From assembly GCA_945901665.1 (NCBI GenBank), contig CAMDLJ010000005.1:1-22997 (forward strand): 22,997 nucleotides of DNA. The letters are read 5' to 3'. The notes under the pieces are model-generated. The model ran no database searches. It worked only from the letters and a program-made list of their open reading frames with translations, and was not told the origin of the DNA. This document shows, one piece after another, positions 6,798-13,657 of this stretch. The stretch's first letter is position 1, and every line of letters begins with the position of its first letter. Position numbers and translations under genes: made by a program. This stretch comes from Bordetella parapertussis (lineage in GTDB: Bacteria; Pseudomonadota; Gammaproteobacteria; Burkholderiales; Burkholderiaceae).

Positions 6798-8138
6798 TCA
6801 AGAGCGGTGGGCCGATTCCATCTCGCGGCGGATTTGGTAAGCATGGGTTTGGGTGTCCATGGCCACGTCGTCCCAGCTCAGGCTTTGGCCTTGGGCCACC
6901 GGGCGCACCACCTTGACGCCGTGCGCCAAGCCCAGTGGCAAGCCGCCGATGCGCAATGAGGTCGCGGCAGGCAGCAATTTGCCCCACACCGTATAGCCGC
7001 CCTCGCCGTCGAGGATTTCCCCTGGTTTCAAGTCGCGTTTGGCCGTGGCCACCACGTCGGCATGCCAGCCTGTGGCCACCCCGGTGGGCTCGCCGCGCAA
7101 GGCAACACTGGCCACGCTGACCCCCACCTCCAAGCCGATCAAGTGCCAGCGCTTGTACAAAGTGAAGTAGCGCCCACTCGGGTCGGTGTGGGCGTTGTAT
7201 TCTTCAAAACAGTTGCGGATGTATTCGGTCTCACCCTCGACCGTGACCCACACACCCATGCGGATGTCGTAGGGAATTTTGCGGCCATCGGGCTCAAGGC
7301 TTGAGATCACCTCGACCATGCCTTTGCGCTCGAGCACGCCGCCCTCGCTGATGGGGCGCGTCACATAAGGAATGTCTTCCACGCTGGCCGGTGGGTAGAG
7401 CAAGCCATTGCTGGGCACGCCCAAGCCCGTGGCATTGGCCACGGCGGTGCTCTCGATCGAGGGCTTGGAGCCATCGAGAAAACTGTTGAACATTTTGGGG
7501 TTGAGCCCGCCGCGCACCGCCTGCTCTGGGGTCAGGCCGTAGTAGCCCCACACCGTCTCGGGCGTGGACTGGGCAAAGTGCGGCAGCCATTTGTGGCCAC
7601 GCCCGGCTGCGACGACGGGAAAGCCACAGGTGCGGGCCCAGTCGACCAGGTCGCAAATCAAAGCGGGTTGGTCGCCAAAGGCCAGCGAGTACACCACACC
7701 AGCGGCTTGGGCGCGGGTGGCCAACAAGGGGCCACAAAATGCATCGGCCTCAACGGTCACGTTCACCACATGTTTGCGGTGTGCAAAGGCTTCCAAAATA
7801 TGGTCCACCGCGTGCAGGGGCGATCCGGTGCACTCGACCACCACATCAATGGCTGGGTGCCGCACCAAAGCCTGCCAGTCCTCGGACACATGGGTGGTGC
7901 CGAGTTTCACGGCGTCATCCAGCGACTTGGCTTGCAAGCGTTCGGGTTCCCAGCCCACGCGGGCCAGGTTGGTGTGCACACCCGCTGGGGACAGGTCGGC
8001 AATGCCCACCAAATGCACACCCGGGGTGCGCGGCACCTGGGCCAAGTACATGGAGCCAAATTTACCGGCCCCGATCAAGCCGATGCGGATCGGCCGCTGG
8101 CTGGCCTCGCGCTCGAGCAATTTGGCATGCAAATTCAT
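6798..8138 (-). CDS. Predicted NAD(P)-dependent dehydrogenase with C-terminal SAF domain (COG4091-like)
   Basis: The 446-residue protein has an N-terminal Rossmann fold with IGLIGAGKFGSMYL (glycine motif at residues 20-28) and the segment IDVVVECTGSPLHAVDHILEA typical of the Gfo/Idh and homoserine dehydrogenase superfamily. A central catalytic part follows, then a C-terminal SAF domain (about residues 365-430: TAKRDLKPGEILDGEGGYTVWG, and LPLGLAHGVKVVRPVAQGQ). This layout is that of proteins labelled predicted homoserine dehydrogenases with a SAF domain; their substrates are mostly unproven. ATG at 8138 overlaps the upstream dioxygenase stop by four bases (ATGA), which fixes the start although the frame remains open upstream. 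The substrate is probably the product of the dioxygenase, which is inference. Confidence 0.88.
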   Translation of the reverse strand: MNLHAKLLEREASQRPIRIGLIGAGKFGSMYLAQVPRTPGVHLVGIADLSPAGVHTNLARVGWEPERLQAKSLDDAVKLGTTHVSEDWQALVRHPAIDVVVECTGSPLHAVDHILEAFAHRKHVVNVTVEADAFCGPLLATRAQAAGVVYSLAFGDQPALICDLVDWARTCGFPVVAAGRGHKWLPHFAQSTPETVWGYYGLTPEQAVRGGLNPKMFNSFLDGSKPSIESTAVANATGLGVPSNGLLYPPASVEDIPYVTRPISEGGVLERKGMVEVISSLEPDGRKIPYDIRMGVWVTVEGETEYIRNCFEEYNAHTDPSGRYFTLYKRWHLIGLEVGVSVASVALRGEPTGVATGWHADVVATAKRDLKPGEILDGEGGYTVWGKLLPAATSLRIGGLPLGLAHGVKVVRPVAQGQSLSWDDVAMDTQTHAYQIRREMESAHRS

Positions 8139-9007
8139 GCGGCCACCGCAAAGTCTTCGGTCGATGTTTGCAAAGCGCTGGCGGGCATGCCGTTTTTCCA
8201 GGGCAAATCGACCGGGTAGTCTTTGAGCAAGCAATCGTCGGGCAGGCACTCGATGGGCGCAAAGTCGCGGTGGGCGATGTACTCGGGACGCTTGTGGCGA
8301 CGGATGTGGTTGCTGACCGCGCACAAACTGAGGTAGACGCTGACCCGGTTCCAAGGCGACAAATTGCTGGTCGAGGCGTGCACCAAGCAGCTGTGGAACA
8401 AGATCATCGAGCCGGCCGGCCCCGTGGGGCTGACGATGCCGCCATTTTTGTCCCCGGCGCGGCCGACCAATTGGGTGATCAAGTCGTTGTCCACCGTCCA
8501 CAAGGGGTAGCTGGTGGTGGTCAGGTCGTGCTTGGCGTTCACCACGCCCTTTTTATGGCTGCCTGGGATGAACATCAAAGGGCCATTGAAATGGTTCACA
8601 TCGTCCAAAAAGATGGCCACGTTCATGGCCCGCTCGGTGGGCATGTGGTCGTCGTTGAGCCAAGTGCCGTAGTCTTGGTGCCACTGCCAGACATCGCCCT
8701 CAAAGGCCATCTTGCCGTTGATCTTGAACTGGTGCATGTACAGCTGCTCTTGAAACAAGTCTTGCACCGGCAAAATCATGCGCGGATGCCGGGCCAGCTT
8801 GGCAAAAGGCTCGCTGTACATGTGGGCCGCAAAATTGGTGCGCACCGCATCGCTGCCTTTTTCGCGCACATTGAAGGCCTCGCGGCGGCTGTACAAATCG
8901 GGCACCACCGCATTCATCGCGGCGGTCTCTTGCGGCGTGAACAAACCGGGGAAAAACAAATAACCATCACGGTCAAAAGATGCAAGTTGCTCGGGGCTCA
9001 GGTGCAT
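8135..9007 (-). CDS. Phytanoyl-CoA dioxygenase (PhyH) family Fe(II)/2-oxoglutarate dioxygenase, EctD-like
   Basis: The 290-residue enzyme belongs to the PhyH/EctD group, which hydroxylates small molecules using O2 and 2-oxoglutarate. The iron triad is visible as H110-x-D112 (context WQWHQDYGTW) and H210 (context LFHSCLVHAS), and R221 in WNRVSVYL is the likely 2-oxoglutarate anchor. The spacing of 100 residues between the iron histidines, and 11 from the second histidine to the arginine, closely matches ectoine hydroxylase as I recall it. ATG at 9007 is preceded by GAGGAG seven bases upstream, so I prefer it to the in-frame start at 9034. It heads an operon with the SAF dehydrogenase and MFS transporter. 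No ectABC genes are present, so the substrate need not be ectoine. Confidence 0.92.
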   Translation of the reverse strand: MHLSPEQLASFDRDGYLFFPGLFTPQETAAMNAVVPDLYSRREAFNVREKGSDAVRTNFAAHMYSEPFAKLARHPRMILPVQDLFQEQLYMHQFKINGKMAFEGDVWQWHQDYGTWLNDDHMPTERAMNVAIFLDDVNHFNGPLMFIPGSHKKGVVNAKHDLTTTSYPLWTVDNDLITQLVGRAGDKNGGIVSPTGPAGSMILFHSCLVHASTSNLSPWNRVSVYLSLCAVSNHIRRHKRPEYIAHRDFAPIECLPDDCLLKDYPVDLPWKNGMPASALQTSTEDFAVAA

Positions 9008-9328
9008 GGGGAGTCTCCTCAAATGTGGGGCCATCGGCTCGAAGGTCTGCGCAGTTTACGTGCAGCGTCCGACTGCAGCTTGTGCCTGGGTGACAAGCAG
9101 ATGAATACCTTGGTGTCAATGGGCCGACAGGTGTCGATTTTTTGAATACCAATAAACTAACTTAATTGACAAAAACAATACAATGGGAGTCAGGTTTCAG
9201 ACAGCGTCGGAAAAGCGACAAAAAGAATTCATTTTTAAAATATTAAATACAACAAATAAAGTGGTTTTTGACGATTTAGTCATTTAATTGAATACCTAAG
9301 TGTCTGTAATTTGACGCTTTAACACCCC
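9008..9328. promoter_or_regulatory. A+T-rich intergenic region with three TGAATACC repeats
   Basis: This 321-base gap lies between the end of the CoA-ligase gene and the start of the dioxygenase operon, both on the minus strand. No gene is seen. The part from about 9140 to 9310 is strongly A+T-rich, unlike everything around it, and should hold the promoter of the dioxygenase operon, although no convincing -35/-10 pair could be picked out. TGAATACC occurs at 9102-9109, 9143-9150 and 9289-9296. The first and third copies extend to TGAATACCT-N2-GTGTC, and GGTGTC recurs at 9112-9117 and 9130-9135. These look like binding sites of a regulator not encoded here. Confidence 0.5.
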
Positions 9329-11017
9329 TCAGGGTGCAGGCCTTGTGGCTTCTTCGACACCATGGGTTGCGGAAAGCGCCCACTCCCGCAGTTTGAAGCG
9401 CTGGATTTTGGCGTTTTCGGTGCGCGGTAACTCTGTAACGAACACCACAGCGCGTGGGTATTTGTAAGCTGCAATGCCTTGTTTGACCCATGTTTGAAAT
9501 TGTTCCACCATCGCTGCGTCACCCACATGGCCAGGTCGCAACACCACAAACGCCATGACGATCTGACCGCGCTCGGCACTGGGCGCACCCACCACGCCGC
9601 ATTCGGCCACCGCTGGGTGGGTGAGCAGCATGTCCTCGACCTCGGGGCCTGCGATGTTGTAGCCCGCGCTGATGATCATGTCGTCGGTGCGCGACTGGTA
9701 CCAGTAAAAGCCGTCCTCATCCATGCGGTAGGCATCCCCCGTGAGGTTCCAGCCGTTGTTCACATAACTGGTTTGGCGCGGGTCGTCCAAATAGCGGCAT
9801 CCGGTGGGGCCTTTGACCGCCAAGCGGCCAACCTCACCGGTCGCCACGGGGTGTCCATCGTCCCCAAGCACGCAAGCCTGGTAACCCGGCACCACTTGGC
9901 CCGTGGCGCCCGCTCGCACCTGGCCAGGACGGCAGGCAATGAAGGCATGCAACATTTCGGTCGAGCCCAGGCACTCGGTCATCTCCAGGCCTGTGGCGCG
10001 TTGCCAAGTGGCCCGGGTATCGGCGGGCAGCATCTCGCCCGACGAGACCGTCACGCGCAAACTGGGCAAACCCGTGGCAGGCACCAGTGGGGCCATTTGT
10101 CGGTAAAAGGTGGGGGCCGTGAAACACACCGTTGCTTGATGGCGAGCAATGCCCTCGATCAGACTTTGCGGGCTCCAACGCTCGACCAAAACCGCAGCCG
10201 CGCCCACGCGCAAGGGAAACAGCAACAAGCCCCCCAAGCCAAAAGTGAAGGCCAGCGGCGGCGTGCCAATGAACACATCGCTGGCCTGGGGGTCGAGCAA
10301 GTGGCGTGACAACACATCACAAATGACCAACACATCGCGGTGGAAATGCAGGGTCCCTTTGGGCACGCCGGTGGTGCCCGAGGTGAAGGCGATCAAGGCC
10401 ACATCGTCTTGGGCGGTGGCGAGGTTGTCAAACGCCGTGCCGTGCGCGTCCATGTGCTGGTCCGCGCATTGGGGATGGTCTGGTGGGGCTTGAAAATAAA
10501 GCACATGGGCCAAGCCCGGACAGGTGGCTTGGGTTTGGACCAAGGCATCGGCCAGGGCATGCTGGCACAAGGCGGCCGTGACTTGGGCTTTTTGCACAAT
10601 CACCGAGAGCTCGCGCGCGCGCAACAAAGGCATGGTGGTGACGGCAATGCAACCGGCCTTGAGCACCGCCAACCAGGCCAGGGCCAAATCAGGGCTGTTC
10701 TCGCCGCGCAGCAAGATGCGGCTGCCCGTGGGCAACTGCCAGTCTTCGCGGATCACCCGGGCCAATTGATTGGCGCGTGCCAGCAGTTGGCCATAGGTCA
10801 GCGCCCCATGCTGGCCGACCAAGGCGATGCGTTCGCCCTGACCCCGGGCCACGGCAGCGTCGAGCAGCTCAGCAGCGGCATTCAGCCGCTCTGGATAGGC
10901 GGCCGTGGTGGCATCAAAAATCAGTTCTGGCCATTGCTCGCGCGGGGGCAGGTGCGCGCGCGCGAAACCGTCGGTGTATGCGCTGGGATAAAGGGGGGCA
11001 GGGGTGATGGGGTCCAT
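9329..11017 (-). CDS. Acyl-CoA ligase, benzoate/2-aminobenzoate-CoA ligase type
   Basis: This is an ANL-superfamily enzyme of 562 residues that activates a carboxylic acid to its CoA thioester through an acyl-AMP. The AMP-binding motif TSGTTGVPKG is at residues 212-221. It is followed by PLAFTFGLGGLLLFPLRVG, the CLGSTEMLH acyl-adenylate region, NLTGDAYRMDEDGFYWYQSRTDD, the hinge IISAGYNI, and the C-terminal catalytic lysine region RTENAKIQRFKLRE. The N-terminus (YTDGFARAHLPPREQWPE) and overall form are those of the benzoate-CoA ligase group, and from memory of 2-aminobenzoate-CoA ligase in particular. It starts 61 bases after the OYE-type gene, probably in the same operon. ATG at 11017 lacks a clear Shine-Dalgarno sequence. 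The aromatic substrate is likely; anthranilate specifically is inference. Confidence 0.9.
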   Translation of the reverse strand: MDPITPAPLYPSAYTDGFARAHLPPREQWPELIFDATTAAYPERLNAAAELLDAAVARGQGERIALVGQHGALTYGQLLARANQLARVIREDWQLPTGSRILLRGENSPDLALAWLAVLKAGCIAVTTMPLLRARELSVIVQKAQVTAALCQHALADALVQTQATCPGLAHVLYFQAPPDHPQCADQHMDAHGTAFDNLATAQDDVALIAFTSGTTGVPKGTLHFHRDVLVICDVLSRHLLDPQASDVFIGTPPLAFTFGLGGLLLFPLRVGAAAVLVERWSPQSLIEGIARHQATVCFTAPTFYRQMAPLVPATGLPSLRVTVSSGEMLPADTRATWQRATGLEMTECLGSTEMLHAFIACRPGQVRAGATGQVVPGYQACVLGDDGHPVATGEVGRLAVKGPTGCRYLDDPRQTSYVNNGWNLTGDAYRMDEDGFYWYQSRTDDMIISAGYNIAGPEVEDMLLTHPAVAECGVVGAPSAERGQIVMAFVVLRPGHVGDAAMVEQFQTWVKQGIAAYKYPRAVVFVTELPRTENAKIQRFKLREWALSATHGVEEATRPAP

Positions 11018-11078
11018 GGAGACAAAAAATGTTCAAGTCAAAAGCGTGGGCTTGCCAGCCCGTGCCATGCCCAAGGCA

Positions 11079-12536
11079 TCAATCGGAGGGATTCCAATCC
11101 GGCGCCACCAAACGGCGCTTGCCATCGATGGACTTGCGCAAACCCGGCTCGTCCAGGTTTTGTCGGTCCCACAGTTGGCAGGTGACTTGTTTGTGCTTTT
11201 GGTCCAGGCCTTCGCAGTAATTGGTGTATTCGCACAAGCGCACTTGGTGGCCCAGTCCCAAAGAGGTTTTCAAGGCCCAGTCGGGGTCGGCCAGGCTTTG
11301 GCGCGCCGTGCCCACAATGTCGCAGTCACCGCGCTCGAGCATGGACTCGGCCATGTCAAAGTTGTGGACGCCACCGGTGCACACCACTGGGGTGGTCAAA
11401 CCAGCCGCGCGGATGGCGCTGCGAATGCGTGCAGTGGCGGCGATGTTGCGGCCAAAGGGCCCTTGCTCATCGGATAAATATTGGGGCATGCATTCGTAGC
11501 CACTGCGCCCGGTGTAGGGGTAGGCGCTGGACCCCACGCCGGGCTGCTTGGCGTCATCAAACTTGCCGCCCCGCGAGGTTGAAATGAAGTCCATGCCCGC
11601 ACGGGCAAACTGTTCGCCAAACCACACCGCATCGTCCAAGGTGTGGCCCCCGTCAATGCATTCTTCTGCCAAATACCGACAACCCACCACATAGCTGGGT
11701 CCGACGGCTTGGCGCACCGCGCCGTACACCTCCAGCGGCAAGCGGATGCGCTGCTCGCGCCCGCCCCCATAGCCGTCGGTGCGCGTATTCGTCGCTGACA
11801 AAAAGGAGGCCATGGTGTAGGCATGGGCGTAGTGCAACTCCACCCCATCAAAACCCGCTTGTTGGGCACGCCCCGCAGCGGCGGCAAACAATGCGGGCAG
11901 CACCTGTGGCAGCTCTTGGATGTGCGGCCACTGCGTGTCGGTGACGCGCTCGCGAGCGCCCATGTGCAAGGCCTCCCATTCCCGCGCGTCCAACACGGCG
12001 GGCCATTGCCCAGGGTCCATTTGGCTCAGGTGTGCCCGCACCGCTTCCTCGCTCCAATCTTGTGCCCCAAGTGCTTCACGCAAACGCGGGGTGATGCGCA
12101 AAAACCGCTCGAAAAATTTGGCGGGCTCGGGGCGGCGGCGGATGTTGAGAAAGTCAATGATTTGGATCAAAGCACGGGTTTGACCTTGGCTTTCGCGGTG
12201 AATGGTTTGCACCAAACGCTGCAAGCCTTCGACATAGCGGTCGTGCCCAATGCGCAGCAATGGGCCGCTGGGCACATCGCGGATGCCGGTGGCTTCGATC
12301 ACGATGGCGCCGGGACGACCGCGTGCAAAACGGCCATACCACTGCAACACATCCTCGGTCACCCAGCCTTCATCGTTGGAGCGCCACGGCACCATGGCGG
12401 GCACCCAGGTGCGCTGAGACAAGGTCAACGGGCCCAACGAGACCGGGCTGAACAAGCGCGAGGCTTGGGCCTGTTCAGCGCTGGGCGGTTGGCCCAGGTG
12501 GCTGTGAAACTTGATGCGCTGGGGAGGTTTCCACAT
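11079..12536 (-). CDS. Old Yellow Enzyme-type NADH:flavin oxidoreductase, stand-alone TIM barrel
   Basis: The 485-residue product is an FMN-dependent (beta/alpha)8 OYE-family enzyme. It shows the N-terminal SRLFSPVSLGPLTL, the EATGIRDVPSGPLLRIG strand, the active-site H235-x2-H238-x-Y240 (context ELHYAHAYTMASFLS, then TRTDGYGG) and the FMN-phosphate region VCTGGVHNFDMAESML. The stretch between barrel strands 3 and 4 is longer than usual. The C-terminus has CEYTNYCEG and VTCQLW, aligning with the four-Cys [4Fe-4S] motif of dienoyl-CoA-reductase-like OYEs, but position 438 is Thr and the FAD/NAD(P) domain is absent. ATG at 12536 (MWKPPQRIKF) is preferred to in-frame TTG 12587 and ATG 12575 because conserved sequence begins there and AAGGGG lies upstream. 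It may act with the downstream aryl-CoA ligase. Confidence 0.85.
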   Translation of the reverse strand: MWKPPQRIKFHSHLGQPPSAEQAQASRLFSPVSLGPLTLSQRTWVPAMVPWRSNDEGWVTEDVLQWYGRFARGRPGAIVIEATGIRDVPSGPLLRIGHDRYVEGLQRLVQTIHRESQGQTRALIQIIDFLNIRRRPEPAKFFERFLRITPRLREALGAQDWSEEAVRAHLSQMDPGQWPAVLDAREWEALHMGARERVTDTQWPHIQELPQVLPALFAAAAGRAQQAGFDGVELHYAHAYTMASFLSATNTRTDGYGGGREQRIRLPLEVYGAVRQAVGPSYVVGCRYLAEECIDGGHTLDDAVWFGEQFARAGMDFISTSRGGKFDDAKQPGVGSSAYPYTGRSGYECMPQYLSDEQGPFGRNIAATARIRSAIRAAGLTTPVVCTGGVHNFDMAESMLERGDCDIVGTARQSLADPDWALKTSLGLGHQVRLCEYTNYCEGLDQKHKQVTCQLWDRQNLDEPGLRKSIDGKRRLVAPDWNPSD

Positions 12537-12572
12537 AAAAAAAGTGCCCCTTGCGTCAAAGCAGTGGGCAAA

Positions 12573-12594
12573 CATTGGTTGAGTCAATCCAATG
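12573..12594. promoter_or_regulatory. Candidate operator upstream of the OYE/ligase genes
   Basis: CATTGG and CCAATG form a perfect 6-base inverted repeat with a 10-base spacer that itself contains the palindrome TTGAGTCAA. It lies 37-58 bases upstream of the preferred OYE start, a usual place for a repressor or activator site. If the alternative upstream TTG or ATG start were real, the dyad would overlap the coding region. Confidence 0.35.
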
Positions 12595-12647
12595 CCTATC
12601 GTAATCGCAAGGCCGTAAACGCAAGACCGGGCCTGTCCTGAAGCCCC

Positions 12648-12673
12648 GCAACTCGGCGTGGTGCTGAGGTTGC
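12648..12673. other. Stem-loop in intergenic region
   Basis: GCAACTC (12648-12654) can pair with GAGGTTGC (12666-12673) with one bulged G. It lies between the OYE promoter region and the end of the repeat-protein gene. There is no T-run, so it is not a clear terminator. The rest of 12537-12738 shows no gene. Confidence 0.25.
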
Positions 12674-12719
12674 GCGGTGGTGGAGGCGCATGTCAGACCA
12701 ACAAAGAAAAGCGAAGGCA

Positions 12720-12740
12720 AGAGCCCAAACGGGGGGCTTT
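12720..12740 (-). terminator. Possible terminator after the decapeptide-repeat gene
   Basis: Read on the minus strand, AAAGCCC and GGGCTCTT can form a stem (one G-U pair) with a 7-base loop, starting within the TAA stop of the repeat gene. An uneven T-rich stretch follows on that strand. The form is that of a weak rho-independent terminator. Confidence 0.38.
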
Positions 12741-13389
12741 AGCGCTGGGGTGAGTAGATCGCCTGTCGGCGCGCCAGCGCCCCCGCCATGCTCCAGGTTT
12801 GGCCCACGCCAGCGTCCAAACGGGCGGTCAGGCCCGGGTCCCGCCCAAAATGCAAAGCGTCCCCATGGCCCTGCCCATTTCGCAGCGCCTGGCCCTGACC
12901 GTTGTCAAGGCGGTAGGCGTGGCCCTGCCCTTCCCCAGAACGAACCGCATCACCGGCCCCGCTGCCCTCGCGCCAGGCGTTGCCCACGCCCGCGCTGTGG
13001 TTGATCGCATGGCCTGAACCTGTCCCCGCTCGAATGGCAGACCCATCGCCGTGGCCATCTCTGTAGGCATGGCCAGTTCCCGCACCACTGCGCAGAGCAC
13101 AACCCGGTCCACTGCCCGCACGCCGTGCATGGCCAGCGCCGGAACCATCGCGGTACACATGGCCTGGCCCAGGGCCTGACAAGGTGATGGAGCCGGCACG
13201 CGAGCCCACCAAGAGGTATTGGGCTTGGGGCTCATTGGCCGCCAACAGGATGAAAAGATCTGCGCCAAAAGCGTCAATTTGATAGCCTTCGGCGCCAATG
13301 CGGCAAGCCAACACCCGGAATGCCCGGGCCGTGATTTTGCAAACGGTGGCCAAATTCAGTGACCTGCCGTGAACCAGCAGGTCCCTCAC
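12739..13389 (-). CDS. Glycine-rich decapeptide-repeat protein, function unknown
   Basis: I do not recognise a function. The C-terminal two thirds consist of about 13 tandem decapeptides with consensus G-x-G-x-G-x-A-x-R-x, for example GSGAGHARRA, GAGTGHAYRD and GSGAGDAVRS. The last two or three units are degenerate. Odd positions carry G, G, G, A and R; position 8 is mostly Y, L, I, V or W; and position 6 is often H or D. About 70 residues without repeats come first (VCKITARAFRVLACRIGAEG, then FGADLFILLAANEP). No signal peptide is seen. GTG at 13389 forms a GTGA overlap with the stop of the upstream lipoprotein gene and gives 216 residues; ATG at 13419 (226 residues) is the alternative. Regular alternation suggests a beta-structured repeat, which is inference. 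Confidence 0.75.
   Translation of the reverse strand: MRDLLVHGRSLNLATVCKITARAFRVLACRIGAEGYQIDAFGADLFILLAANEPQAQYLLVGSRAGSITLSGPGPGHVYRDGSGAGHARRAGSGPGCALRSGAGTGHAYRDGHGDGSAIRAGTGSGHAINHSAGVGNAWREGSGAGDAVRSGEGQGHAYRLDNGQGQALRNGQGHGDALHFGRDPGLTARLDAGVGQTWSMAGALARRQAIYSPQR
12787..13176 (-). repeat. Tandem 30-base coding repeats, about 13 units
   Basis: This stretch encodes the decapeptide units of the repeat protein. The period is exactly 30 bases with no insertions or deletions, but copies differ considerably at the DNA level (mostly GGC/GGT, GCC/GCG and CGC/CGG codons), so it is an old or selected array, not a recent expansion. Confidence 0.85.
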
Positions 13390-13625
13390 AGGCCACACTG
13401 CCCACGGCGAATCGCCCATTCATCGCAAATGCGGCCACTGGGCGACTTGCACATTTGGCGGGCCATTCCATCGTCACTGCGTGACAAGACCACCATCCCA
13501 CCCGCTTGAACGCAGGCCTGGGCCAAGGTATTGGGCACCGGGGAGCTGCCCGCTGGGCTGCAAGCGGCCAGACAACATGCCCAAAACCACAACACACCAT
13601 AACAACACCTGAGCGTCATTTCCAT
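13386..13625 (-). CDS. Small DUF333-type lipoprotein
   Basis: The 79-residue product has a hydrophobic N-terminal signal with a lipobox LAAC (Cys22 as likely lipidation site), so it is probably an outer- or inner-membrane lipoprotein facing the periplasm. The mature part, CVQAGGMVVLSRSDDG followed by MCKSPSGRICDEWAIRRGQCGL, fits the short DUF333 pattern (C-x-GG, C-x2-P-x-G-x2-C-x-EWA-x2-RG-x-C) seen in small proteins often called putative hemolysins, for which there is little functional proof. Four cysteines after the lipidated one could form two disulfides. ATG at 13625 or the in-frame ATG at 13619 may be the start. The stop overlaps the GTG start of the repeat protein, so the two are likely translated together. 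Confidence 0.78.
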   Translation of the reverse strand: MEMTLRCCYGVLWFWACCLAACSPAGSSPVPNTLAQACVQAGGMVVLSRSDDGMARQMCKSPSGRICDEWAIRRGQCGL

Positions 13626-13657
13626 TTAACTATGAATGAATTTAATGGCATAAATTA

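Noticed and set aside
6790..6987. N-terminal extension of the MFS transporter frame
   Set aside because: It overlaps the end of the SAF dehydrogenase gene, is polar and not family-like; ATG at 6789 gives a normal transporter N-terminus.
8139..8501. N-terminal extension of the SAF dehydrogenase frame
   Set aside because: It lies inside the dioxygenase gene in another frame with no conserved features; the ATGA overlap at 8135-8138 marks the true start.
9139..9310. A+T-rich island as a possible insertion-sequence or att-site remnant
   Set aside because: No terminal inverted repeats, target duplication, transposase fragment or tRNA is present; promoter DNA explains it better.
12787..13176. Regular 30-base periodicity resembling a CRISPR-like or minisatellite array
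   Set aside because: The period is fully explained by in-frame decapeptide coding repeats; there are no unique spacers between identical repeats.
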